From Martinezella rhizogenes (GTDB taxonomy: Bacteria > Pseudomonadota > Alphaproteobacteria > Rhizobiales > Rhizobiaceae), in contig JAAMEZ010000021.1 of the NCBI GenBank assembly GCA_013322215.1, positions 310,001-374,000 on the forward strand: DNA of 64,000 nucleotides, read 5' to 3'. The position numbers and the translations under genes are program-made. The stretch's first letter is position 1; each line of letters opens with the position of its first letter. Positions 16,758 to 24,849 of this stretch are shown here, one piece after another. The notes below the pieces were generated by a model that was not told where the DNA came from, made no database searches, and was given only the letters and a program-made list of their open reading frames with translations.

Positions 16758-17644
16758 CAGGAAGCCTCCCCGACCAGAGCCTGGTTGGCTGCCTGCTGGG
16801 CGCTCGCATCACGCCGGCCCCAGCCCTTGGAGAAATGCCGCTCGATGTAGATTTGCGCAATGCTGAGCACGGTGACGACGATCATGTACCAGATCGCGGC
16901 AACGATCAGCAGTTCGATGACGCGCGAATTGACGTAGTAGATATCCTCGACGTTTTTCAGCACCTCGGAATATTGGATGACGCTGGCAAGCGACGTCAGC
17001 TTCACCATGCCGATGGTTTCATTGCCGATCGGCGGAACGATGACGCGCATGGCCTGCGGCAGCACGATCTTCAACGTTGCCCTAAGCTTCGTCATGCCGA
17101 TCGATTGCGCCGCTTCCATCTGGCCCTTGTCGATTGACAGAAGGCCGGCGCGCACGACTTCGGCTGTATAAGCGCCCTGCTGAATGCCAAGGCCGAGAAG
17201 GGCGGCCACGAAGGGCGTCATGACATCGACGGTGCGGATCGACCACAATCCCGGAATGCCGATCGTCGGAAAGATCAGGGCGAGATTGAACCACAAGAGA
17301 AGCTGCAGCAGCGCCGGCGTGCCGCGAAACAGCCAGACATAGCCGACGGAAATGCTACGCAGAACCGGATTGTCGGACATGCGCATGATCGCTGCGATGA
17401 CGCCGAGGACGATTCCGACGATCATGGCGCAGAAGGTCATGATGATCGTGTTGCCAACCCCTGCCAGAACGGCCCTGGTGAACAGGTTCTGTCCGACATA
17501 TTCCCAGGCGATGTCGCCCTTCCAGAAGGCTCTCGCCAATAGAAGCAGAAGGATGATGCAGATTGCCGCCATGATCTTCGTGCCGATCTTTCGCTGCGGC
17601 ACGATCACAAGCGCATTCACGTCCAGTGGCGCTGAGTTGGTCAA
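16757..17644 (-). CDS. Polar amino-acid-type ABC transporter, permease
   Basis: 295 residues. A HisM/GlnP-type permease: N-terminal membrane segment ([16 protein letters not shown]), the core [18 protein letters not shown] region, [11 protein letters not shown], the EAA loop [24 protein letters not shown], and a C-terminal segment. A single permease gene implies a homodimer. It is the first gene of the operon; the intergenic region 17645-17837 contains an inverted repeat (17742-17764). Confidence 0.9.
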   Translation of the reverse strand: MTNSAPLDVNALVIVPQRKIGTKIMAAICIILLLLLARAFWKGDIAWEYVGQNLFTRAVLAGVGNTIIMTFCAMIVGIVLGVIAAIMRMSDNPVLRSISVGYVWLFRGTPALLQLLLWFNLALIFPTIGIPGLWSIRTVDVMTPFVAALLGLGIQQGAYTAEVVRAGLLSIDKGQMEAAQSIGMTKLRATLKIVLPQAMRVIVPPIGNETIGMVKLTSLASVIQYSEVLKNVEDIYYVNSRVIELLIVAAIWYMIVVTVLSIAQIYIERHFSKGWGRRDASAQQAANQALVGEAS

Positions 17645-17741
17645 ATTTCGATCCCCTGAGCTCGTTGGTGAGCTTCCATTTTCTAGTGGGGAAAAGTTAC
17701 GTTGCTTTTGAATTCATCCGCAAACGAGATTTAGACATGTA

Positions 17742-17764
17742 ATTTATGCGCTTTACGCATAAAT
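17742..17764. repeat. Inverted repeat, possible operator or terminator
   Basis: ATTTATGCG, a 5-nt spacer and CGCATAAAT make a perfect 9-bp inverted repeat. It lies about 100 bp upstream of the permease start and 74 bp downstream of the Nudix stop, both on the minus strand, so it could serve as an operator for the transporter operon or as a terminator for the Nudix unit. AT-rich arms without a T-run favour an operator. Confidence 0.4.
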
Positions 17765-17837
17765 CAGGGACACCCATGAGGATGTTGCACCGTCTGGTCG
17801 CGGCGAATTGGGATGGAGGAAGCCGGGGCTTCTTGTT

Positions 17838-18326
17838 TCACCGATCCGGCGTGAGGGCGATCTCGACCCTGCGCAGAAGGCTTTTTAGCTCCGGTTCCCG
17901 AACGCGGGCGGCCGCCTCGTTGGGCGAGAACCATTGCCGCTGGCGCTGACCGCGCTCGGGAAAGCGCTCGTCCAGTCCCGTCACCTCAAGCAGATGAACC
18001 TGAACGACGGAGGGAACCGTATCGCCGGTATCGAGAGACTTCAGATAGGTATAATAGCCAAAACTCTTCTTCCTGGCCTTTCCCTTGACGCCGGCCTCTT
18101 CCCAGGCCTCGCGTTCGGCGACCTGATGCGGCAGCCTGCCTTCCATCGGCCATCCCTTGGGAATGACCCACCGGCCGCTGTCGCGCGACGTGATGAGCAG
18201 GATTTGCACATCCTTCCGTGCGGGCGAGCGCCTGTAACAGATCGCAGCATATTGCTCGATCGACCGGCCGGCAAAGAGCTTTTCAGCTTCGTCCGCCAGA
18301 CGACCGAGATAGGTCTTTCTAGTCAT
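17838..18326 (-). CDS. Nudix hydrolase (diphosphoinositol polyphosphate/diadenosine polyphosphate type)
   Basis: 162 residues. The Nudix core EREAWEEAGV is clear, preceded by WVIPKGWPMEGRLPHQVA as in the DIPP/ApnA subgroup; the first glutamate of the box is not obvious. Such enzymes hydrolyse X-linked nucleoside diphosphates or inositol pyrophosphates in the cytosol. The gene starts inside the last codons of the Na/phosphate cotransporter gene (8-bp overlap), implying coupling; a link with phosphate metabolism is plausible. Confidence 0.85.
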   Translation of the reverse strand: MTRKTYLGRLADEAEKLFAGRSIEQYAAICYRRSPARKDVQILLITSRDSGRWVIPKGWPMEGRLPHQVAEREAWEEAGVKGKARKKSFGYYTYLKSLDTGDTVPSVVQVHLLEVTGLDERFPERGQRQRQWFSPNEAAARVREPELKSLLRRVEIALTPDR

Positions 18327-20004
18327 GTGCCGTCACTGCCGCCTGCCGGACCGGGCTCGGCGTCCGGCTTTGCAGCAGTTCGCCGCGCTCTTCCAGGACG
18401 GGATAGGCGGCGGCGGCAACGAGGTGGGAATTGATCTGCTTGAGGTCGCGCAAAAGGTCGAGGTGAAGCGAGCTGGTCTCGGCCGTCTCGATCCCGCCCT
18501 GACGCAAGCGCTGGAAATGGGCTTCCGTTCCCTCACGCTCCGCCTTGCGGAAAATCACCTTCTCGTCCGCCAGCATGCGCGCGGCACTCTCGTTCTGTGT
18601 CATGAACAGAGCGGCCGTCGTTTGCAGGTTCGACTGCAACCGGTCGAACAACGTCGCCAGTTCGAGCTGCCCTTCCTTCGAGAAACTCAAACCTCGGCGC
18701 AGGCGTTTTGCCAGGTGCGGCAGGAGGTTCTGGTCGAGCACATCGCCGGCATGTTCCATGTTCATCGAGAACAGCAGGATCTCGTTCAGACGCCTCCTGT
18801 CGGCTTCGCCGAGCTCATCGGGATCGATCGAGGTCAGATAGGTCTTCACCGCCGTATTCAGGCTGTCGAGGATATTGTCCAGCGAGCGCAATCGTGTCAG
18901 CGCCTTTCGATCCGTGTCCGACAAGGCGGATTTGGCGCCTGCAAGCATTTCCGAGAGCACATCGACCAGTCTCAACGCCTCGCGTGCTGCCGCGCCGAGA
19001 GCGACCACAGGCGTTTCCTTGGCGGCCGGATCGAGATATCTCGGGCGTGTCGGATCGGCCTCGTTGATCTTCTGCGGCAGCAATTTGGTCAAGAGATCGG
19101 CATAAGGCCGCAACAACGGCATGAACACCACGGCCAGAACGACGTTGAAAGCGCTGTGAAAATTGGCAACGGCGCGGGCACTGTCGCTATCGACCAGCGC
19201 CGACAGGCGGGTGATCGGCTCCAAGAGGCCAATCACCGCAACAACGCCGATAATACGCGTCAGCATGTTGCCAATGGGCAGCCGCTTGACGGAGAGATCG
19301 GCGCCCGACTGCCCTTCGATGAGTGGATTAATCGCAGTGCCCAGATTGGCGCCGAGAACGAGTGCGAAAGCCTGATCGACACTGACCAGCCCCTTGCTTG
19401 CGAGAGACATGATGAGCAGCACGACGGCAACGCTCGAATGGGCGGCCCACGTCAGGATCGCAGCCAGAAGCATGCTCAGCACCGGAGTTGAGGCAATCGC
19501 GTCAAGGACATAGGCGAGCGCCTTCGATCCCTCATACTGGGTCATCAGGTCGAGAAGCTGATGCAGCGCCAGAAGCATGAAGCCGAGCCCGATCATGACG
19601 CGCCCGAGATCGTGCACGCGCGAATTCGCGGTTCGGCGGAACATCAGCACGCCGATAAGGATGAGCGCCGGCGAAGCGGCGGCAACATCGAAAGACAGCA
19701 CCTGGACAATCAGCGTCGTGCCGACATTGGCCCCCAGCATGACGGCAAGCGCCGGCACGAGGTCCACCAGACCGCCGGCTGCAAAGCCGGAGGCCATCAG
19801 GCCGGTAGCCGTGCTGCTCTGCAGGATGGCGGTGACGCCGATCCCGGCAAAAAACGCCTTCGTCCGATTGCTGAGCGCACGACCGAGAAAGGAGCGCAGA
19901 TCAGGGCCGAAGGCGCGCTGGATGCCGGTCTGGACCATGCGCGTGCCCCAGAGCAAGAGGGCTATGTGACCGGCCAGAGCAACGAGGCCGAAAATAAGCG
20001 CCAT
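18319..20004 (-). CDS. Na+/phosphate cotransporter family protein (NptA/YjbB-like) with PhoU-like tail
   Basis: 561 residues. The N-terminal half has the duplicated Na/Pi-cotransporter repeat: ILQSSTATGLMASGFAAGG and later AAHSSVAVVLLIMSLAS, both with the QSS/HSS motif in a re-entrant loop. Multiple membrane helices run from residue 1 to about 310; the rest is a soluble PhoU-like helical region (RLRSLDNILDSLNTAVKT, MNMEHAGDVLDQNL). Such proteins mainly export or balance phosphate. ATG at 20004 has GGAGG upstream; the longer frame to 20052 lacks support. Followed by the overlapping Nudix gene. Confidence 0.88.
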   Translation of the reverse strand: MALIFGLVALAGHIALLLWGTRMVQTGIQRAFGPDLRSFLGRALSNRTKAFFAGIGVTAILQSSTATGLMASGFAAGGLVDLVPALAVMLGANVGTTLIVQVLSFDVAAASPALILIGVLMFRRTANSRVHDLGRVMIGLGFMLLALHQLLDLMTQYEGSKALAYVLDAIASTPVLSMLLAAILTWAAHSSVAVVLLIMSLASKGLVSVDQAFALVLGANLGTAINPLIEGQSGADLSVKRLPIGNMLTRIIGVVAVIGLLEPITRLSALVDSDSARAVANFHSAFNVVLAVVFMPLLRPYADLLTKLLPQKINEADPTRPRYLDPAAKETPVVALGAAAREALRLVDVLSEMLAGAKSALSDTDRKALTRLRSLDNILDSLNTAVKTYLTSIDPDELGEADRRRLNEILLFSMNMEHAGDVLDQNLLPHLAKRLRRGLSFSKEGQLELATLFDRLQSNLQTTAALFMTQNESAARMLADEKVIFRKAEREGTEAHFQRLRQGGIETAETSSLHLDLLRDLKQINSHLVAAAAYPVLEERGELLQSRTPSPVRQAAVTAHD

Positions 20005-20121
20005 GGTGGTCCTCCATATGCCTGCGATGCCCGGATAAATGCCGGACATCAATATCGCGATTACCTAAACTTTCATTAGCCGACTATGTTTCTTTGTCTT
20101 TGCACCTTTTGCAAGACCAGA

Positions 20122-20194
20122 TTGTCACAAAACTGATAGGATAATAATTTTTACATTAAAAATCATACTGATAGATTGTCATAAATTCTGTCAC
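20122..20194. promoter_or_regulatory. Possible PHO-box-like repeats in the 394-bp gap between the Na/Pi and MBL-fold genes
   Basis: The gap 20005-20398 is AT-rich in its middle. It holds TTGTCAC-AAAA-CTGATAG (20122-20139), which resembles a PhoB box with several mismatches, and TTGTCAT...CTGTCAC (20176-20194) with five rather than four bases between the 7-mers. A phosphate-related gene is divergent. The match is imperfect and the regulation is a suggestion only. Nothing else is recognisable in the gap. Confidence 0.25.
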
Positions 20195-20398
20195 TATCAC
20201 TACGAATATCCATACTTCCGGGAAAGGTCGGCCTGAAAACGACGATTTTCTGTCTGCAACGAGATTGTTTGAGGATCGCTGCTTCGCCTTTTCGCTTTGA
20301 TCCGTCCAATGTCTGGCCAATATAGCACAAAAGCCTTCATTTGCCGTGCGGCGGGCCTACGGCCACAGGCTAGAAGACAGACTGGCGAGGAATTCGAG

Positions 20399-21205
20399 AT
20401 GACGCATTTTATCTGCATCACATGTGGCGCACAGTTCGGCGAAGGCGACAGACCGCCGCCGACCTGCCCGATCTGCGAGGACGAGCGCCAGTTCGTACCT
20501 CAATCGGGGCAGGAATGGACCGACATGGCGGATATCGGCCGGAGGCATGCGGTAATCTGGAATGAAGAGGCCAAAGGCGTTCACAGTCTGCAGATCGCGC
20601 CCCATTTCGGCATTGGCCAGCGCGCCTTTCTGATCGAAGGACCTGATGGCAATATCCTCTGGGATTGCCTCAGCCTTATCGACGAGGCCAGCAAGGCGCG
20701 GATTGCCGCCATGGGCGGCTTAAGCGCGATCGCGATCTCCCACCCTCATTTCTATTCGTCGATGACCGAATGGAGTGCCGCCTGCGGCGGAGTGCCGATC
20801 CATATCCACGCCGACGATGGCGACTGGGTGCAAAGGCAGAGTGCTGTGCTACGTCTATGGAAAGGCGAGACGCTGCCGATTGGCGGAGCGACCATGATCC
20901 GGTGCGGCGGCCACTTCAACGGCAGTTCCGTGCTCCATTGCCCCTGGCTCGAAGGCGGGTGCGGTGCTCTCTTCGTCGGCGACACGATGCAGGTGACCAT
21001 GGACCGCAAATTCGTCAGCTTCATGCGCAGCTACCCAAATCTCATCCCCCTCGCGCCCAGGGCCGTGACGGCGATATCGGAAGCTGTCCGACCCTATCGT
21101 TTCGAGGCGATCTATGGCGCATTCCCCGGCAGAACGGTCGAAAGCGACGGCAGCCGCGTGGTGGAGCGCTCCGCGGAAAGATACCTGAAGGCGATCGCAA
21201 GTTGA
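20399..21205 (+). CDS. MBL-fold protein with N-terminal zinc-ribbon-like segment and degenerate metal motif
   Basis: 268 residues. An N-terminal CITCG...CPICED pattern (Cys6, Cys9, Cys23, Cys26) looks like a rubredoxin/zinc-ribbon knuckle. The rest reads as a metallo-beta-lactamase fold: RAFLIEGPDGNILWDC, then SHPHFYSS (His115, His117) in place of HxHxDH, and ALFVGDTMQV for the later aspartate motif. The missing Asp-His suggests altered metal binding or catalysis. ATG at 20399 has GAGG eight bases upstream. Stand-alone; substrate unknown. Confidence 0.75.
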   Translation: MTHFICITCGAQFGEGDRPPPTCPICEDERQFVPQSGQEWTDMADIGRRHAVIWNEEAKGVHSLQIAPHFGIGQRAFLIEGPDGNILWDCLSLIDEASKARIAAMGGLSAIAISHPHFYSSMTEWSAACGGVPIHIHADDGDWVQRQSAVLRLWKGETLPIGGATMIRCGGHFNGSSVLHCPWLEGGCGALFVGDTMQVTMDRKFVSFMRSYPNLIPLAPRAVTAISEAVRPYRFEAIYGAFPGRTVESDGSRVVERSAERYLKAIAS

Positions 21206-21251
21206 GAATTTTGCAACCGATGTTCCGCTTCAGACATGGGCCCACTCATAC

Positions 21252-22211
21252 ATGAAACAGAAAATACCGACGCGGCGAACGCCGGATGCTGGGCTTGCCG
21301 CTGCAATCGTATCAGAGGTCATTGGTTGCACTCCGGTTACTGTTAGACGCTTCACTACCGGCGCGCAGCACTATGTCTTCGATCTTCAGTTCGCTGACCG
21401 GCCTTCGGCCGTTATGCGCATTGCCGATCCATCCGCTCGGGCCGAAATGGCCGGTGCGGTTTATCTTTCGTGATTATTGCGGCCCGGTGGTGTGCCGCTT
21501 CCAGCCATTCTGGCCGAAGATATTGACGCGGAGTTTCCCTGGCTTCTGCTAGAGCGTTTTCCCGGCACAGATCTGGGTTCCGTCATCTTCAACCTTGCGG
21601 AAGAGAAGCTGGATAGGATTGCTTCACGCGTGGCGCATGCTCAGGCCATCACAGCAAGAACCATGTCCGCAGGACGCTACGGATATGCCGCACGAGCGGA
21701 ACAAGCGCCACACGGCGTGTGGTCGCAAGTGTTGCTTACCAATCTTGCTCGTTCGCGAGGGCGGATCGGATCTGCCGGATGGTTTGATGTCGGGCTGGTT
21801 GACGCAGTCGAACACGAGGTAACAATCCGACGCGAAGAGCTCGACAAGATTGAAGCGATACCTTTCCTGCATGACACCACGACAAAGAATGTAATTGTCA
21901 CACCTGAGGGCGCGTTCAGCGGCATTGTTGACGTCGATGATCTTTGCTTTGGCGATCCGCGTTATCCTGCCGCTTTAACATTGGCTGCGCTGATGGCCTA
22001 TGGCGGCCCCGTGAGCTACGTCGATGCGTGGCTCCGGCACGCTGGGCAAGCCGATGACCGGCTTTTTCGTCTTTACACGAGTGTCCTTCTACTGGACTTG
22101 ATGGCCGAGCACGGCCACGTTTTCAACGGCAACGAGACTCCGTTAGCACCGGCAGTTCAGGCCGCGATGCAGAGCGCACTTGAGTTCAATCTCAACTTAG
22201 TACGGTCATGA
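21252..22211 (+). pseudogene. Aminoglycoside phosphotransferase-family gene interrupted by one in-frame stop
   Basis: One reading frame runs from ATG 21252 to 22211 with a single TGA at 21471-21473. Before it comes a kinase N-lobe (TPVTVRRFTTGAQHYVFDLQ, AVMRIADP); after it comes RPGGVPLPAILAEDID, the catalytic loop FLHDTTTKNVIV and the metal motif GIVDVDDLCFGDP. All of the APH core is intact in the same frame, so this is a point nonsense change; CGA (Arg) to TGA fits best. The downstream part has no ATG near the break, only TTG at 21477. Likely a recent pseudogene; a sequencing error or readthrough cannot be excluded. An intact protein would be about 320 residues. Confidence 0.8.
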
Positions 22212-22297
22212 ATGCCGCGTAGTTCAAGACTTCACTACGCTCCGGCGGCCACCGGCGATATCCGTCCTTGTTTCCAGTCCAATCCGACCGCGCCGAA

Positions 22298-23683
22298 CTA
22301 GTTTTCCAGCGCCGCCTGCTTGTCCTTGACCAGCCGCGCCGGCAAATTGACGGTGACGGACAGTCCCCCAAGACTGGAACGGGCGAGCGTCAGCTTGCCG
22401 TCATAGGCTTCAACCAGATCCTTGGCGATCGCCAAGCCGAAGCCGGTTCCGGCGATGCTTTCGTCCAATCGTCTGCCGCGGCGGATGAAAGCCATTTCCG
22501 CATCCTCGGGCAGACCCGGGCCATCGTCTTCGATGCACAGCTCCACCCCCTCGGGCAACTGCGACAGGCGAACCTTGACCTTCCCGGCTGTCCATTTCCT
22601 GGCATTGTCGATCAGATTACCTGTGATGTCGGCAAAATCCGCCTCGTCGATCGCCAGCCACATCTCGGTCGGCGCCATAAGTTCGAAATCGATCTTCCGC
22701 TCGGTCGACAGGCGCCGCATGACCGAGATGATCTTCTGGAGATCGGCGCTGGCATCCATGACGCCGACGGTATGGGCAGCCGCAAGGCTCGCGCGGGTTT
22801 GCGCCAGCGTTCGCTTGATCTGCGCCTCCATCCGGCTGACTTCCGTCTGGATGGCCGCGGCCCGCTCCGACATGCCCTCTTCCGAAAGAATGCGGGCGGT
22901 CGCCTCAAGCGCTGCTAGCGGGGTCTTCAGACCATGCGCCAGATCGCCGGCGCGAGCTCGCGCCTGCGTCAACTGCGTCTCACGCGATGCGAGCAGGCCG
23001 TTGAGATCGTCGACGAGAGGCTGGACCTCGCGCGGAAACTGGCCGGTGATCTTGCGCGCGGATCGCTCCTGCACCGCCATCAATGCCGCGCGCAGATCGT
23101 TGAGCGGCCGCAATCCATATCTCAGAAAGGCAATGACGGCCACGATGAGAGCGGCTGACAACACGCCCAGGGATGGCGCCATGGCGTAGAAGAAACGCCA
23201 GCGCGCGGGCGCGAGCTCGCGATTGTCCAGCGCCATCAAGATATCGACCATCTGATCGCCCGTCGCCGAAGGGATGGAGATGGAGCGCTCGACGGCAAGA
23301 AGATGGCTGCCGTTCGGTCCTTTCATATCCGTTGCCCGGCCAGCATCGCGAGGGCGCGAACGAAGCCAGGGCAGATTCTGCTCCCAGAGGGATTGCGAGC
23401 GCAGCTCCACGTTGCCGTTGCGGCCGACCTGCCAATAGAAACCGCCATTCGGGATGCCGAAACGAGAATCCGTCGGCGTATCGTCGAGAAAGAGCTGGTT
23501 GGACGAATTGATATCGACCGCGGCCAAAAGAACGCGCAATTCCTCGTCTATCTCGGAGAGGGCAAGCGCCCTGACAGCCAGCCCGGAAATGGCATTGATG
23601 CCGACCCCTGCCAGAAAGGTTGCGACAATGATTGCCACCGCAGAACCCAGCAGCAACCGCCCTCGCAGCGAAAACGGCGTCAT
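22298..23683 (-). CDS. Sensor histidine kinase (PhoQ/FeuQ-like)
   Basis: 461 residues. TM1 at about 10-35, a periplasmic domain of about 130 residues, TM2 at about 166-188, a HAMP-like linker (RPLNDLRAALMAVQE), then the dimerisation box DLAHGLKTPLAALE with His250, and an ATPase domain with GNLIDNARKW (N box), DDGPGLP (G1) and GTGFGLAIAKDLV (G2). The AHGLKTPLA box is that of the PhoQ-like/FeuQ group. It overlaps the response regulator gene by 4 bp. In rhizobia FeuPQ responds to osmotic/iron-related conditions and controls cyclic glucan export; orthology here is likely but not proven. Confidence 0.9.
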   Translation of the reverse strand: MTPFSLRGRLLLGSAVAIIVATFLAGVGINAISGLAVRALALSEIDEELRVLLAAVDINSSNQLFLDDTPTDSRFGIPNGGFYWQVGRNGNVELRSQSLWEQNLPWLRSRPRDAGRATDMKGPNGSHLLAVERSISIPSATGDQMVDILMALDNRELAPARWRFFYAMAPSLGVLSAALIVAVIAFLRYGLRPLNDLRAALMAVQERSARKITGQFPREVQPLVDDLNGLLASRETQLTQARARAGDLAHGLKTPLAALEATARILSEEGMSERAAAIQTEVSRMEAQIKRTLAQTRASLAAAHTVGVMDASADLQKIISVMRRLSTERKIDFELMAPTEMWLAIDEADFADITGNLIDNARKWTAGKVKVRLSQLPEGVELCIEDDGPGLPEDAEMAFIRRGRRLDESIAGTGFGLAIAKDLVEAYDGKLTLARSSLGGLSVTVNLPARLVKDKQAALEN

Positions 23684-24351
23684 GACGGCGGCGCCTCGCG
23701 CGGAATGATATAGCCCTGGCCGCGCCGCGTCTCGATGACAGTGCCGTCGAACTTGCGGCGCAGGCGGGCGACGACCACTTCAAGCGCGTTCGACAGAAGC
23801 TCCGTCTCTTCGTCATAGATGCTGTCGGCGATCTGCGTTCGGGAAAGCACAGTGCCGGCATTGTGCATCAGATAGGCAAGGAGCCGATATTCGAGCGCCG
23901 TCACCTGGACCGGCTGCCCACGAAACGAAACCGTACGCTGGCGCGTGTCAAGTTCCAGCACGCCGTTGGAAAGGATCGGAGAGGATTGTCCGGCGGCGCG
24001 GCGCATTAGTGCGCGCACGCGGGCCAGAAGTTCTTCCATGCGGAAAGGCTTGGTCAGATAGTCGTCGGCGCCCGCATCCATGCCGTCGACCTTGTCGCGC
24101 CAACCGTCTCGCGCCGTCAATATGATGACGGGCATACCGCGGCGTTCTGCACGCCAGCGTCGCAGCACCGTCAGGCCATCGAGCTTGGGAAGTCCGAGAT
24201 CAAGGATGACAAGATCGAAATGCTCGATATCGCCGCGATACCAAGCCTCCTCGCCGTTGCTCACGGTCGAGACGACATAATGCTGGTCCTCCAGGCAGCG
24301 GCGCATGTCCGCCACAATACTGGGCTCATCCTCAGCAATCAGAATGCGCAT
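23680..24351 (-). CDS. OmpR/PhoP-family response regulator (FeuP-like)
   Basis: 223 residues. Receiver domain 1-115 with phosphoacceptor Asp51 in VILDLGLPKLDG, conserved TARDGWRDKVDGMDAGADDYLTKPF region (Thr and Lys present), and a C-terminal winged helix (EYRLLAYLM, LSNALEVVVARLRRKFDG, IETRRGQGYII). The VEVVVARLRRK-type sequence is typical of the PhoP/QseB group. Cotranscribed with the kinase (4-bp overlap) and two bases downstream of the PepSY gene. Confidence 0.92.
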   Translation of the reverse strand: MRILIAEDEPSIVADMRRCLEDQHYVVSTVSNGEEAWYRGDIEHFDLVILDLGLPKLDGLTVLRRWRAERRGMPVIILTARDGWRDKVDGMDAGADDYLTKPFRMEELLARVRALMRRAAGQSSPILSNGVLELDTRQRTVSFRGQPVQVTALEYRLLAYLMHNAGTVLSRTQIADSIYDEETELLSNALEVVVARLRRKFDGTVIETRRGQGYIIPREAPPS

Positions 24352-24353
24352 TT

Positions 24354-24716
24354 TCAGCGTCTCTCGATCACGGCGAGTGTTGCACCGTCGAGCACTATGT
24401 CACCACGTTTGCCATCCGGCTTCAATACGCGCACGGCATAAGCCTGACGCCCAGCCCGGCGAACCCGCTTGATTCGCAGCACCTTTCCCGGCATTTCACG
24501 CGCGACGACCGCGTAAATCTCGCGCAGCGGCCGCAAGGTACCGGCATCTTCGACCAGAACACTGCTATGCGAACGAGCTAATGCCTCCATGCCTGGCGAG
24601 CTCAGCAATGCCGTCACCAAGAGAACGGACAGCCAGCGGTGCCAGCCGGCTCTTCGCCCGAATATGCGCAACGATATCAATCCTTCTTCCGAGATAGCAC
24701 ACGGGGCTCGCCCCAC
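24354..24716 (-). CDS. Small exported PepSY-domain protein
   Basis: Up to 120 residues: a signal sequence (RWLSVLLVTALLSSPGMEALA) then a PepSY-like region, ILEIYA-type start LRPLREIYAVVA, and GKVLRIKRVRRAGRQAYAVRV, DIVLDGATLAVIERR. PepSY proteins are periplasmic inhibitors or sensors. It lies two bases before the response regulator gene, so it is the first gene of a three-gene unit and may tune the kinase, as small periplasmic partners do for FeuQ. Start is uncertain: GTG at 24716 or a TTG further in with AAGGA upstream. Confidence 0.75.
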   Translation of the reverse strand: MGRAPCAISEEGLISLRIFGRRAGWHRWLSVLLVTALLSSPGMEALARSHSSVLVEDAGTLRPLREIYAVVAREMPGKVLRIKRVRRAGRQAYAVRVLKPDGKRGDIVLDGATLAVIERR

Positions 24717-24849
24717 GCCGATCCAAACATAGCTTTCCCAACATTACAATTCCCTGACAGCGCCCGTAAGAGAGCTGCAAATTGAAGGGTGTATAAGCAT
24801 TGATAGATGGCACGCTGATTGTGTCGAGTTTCGTTTCGCAGAAGTTACC

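Noticed and set aside
18325..19491. 388-codon plus-strand frame opposite the Na/phosphate cotransporter gene
   Set aside because: Arg/Gln/His-rich shadow of a gene with clear conserved motifs on the other strand.
21477..22211. Separate gene for the C-terminal part of the phosphotransferase
   Set aside because: It would start at TTG without a ribosome-binding site and lack the N-lobe; one broken gene explains it better.
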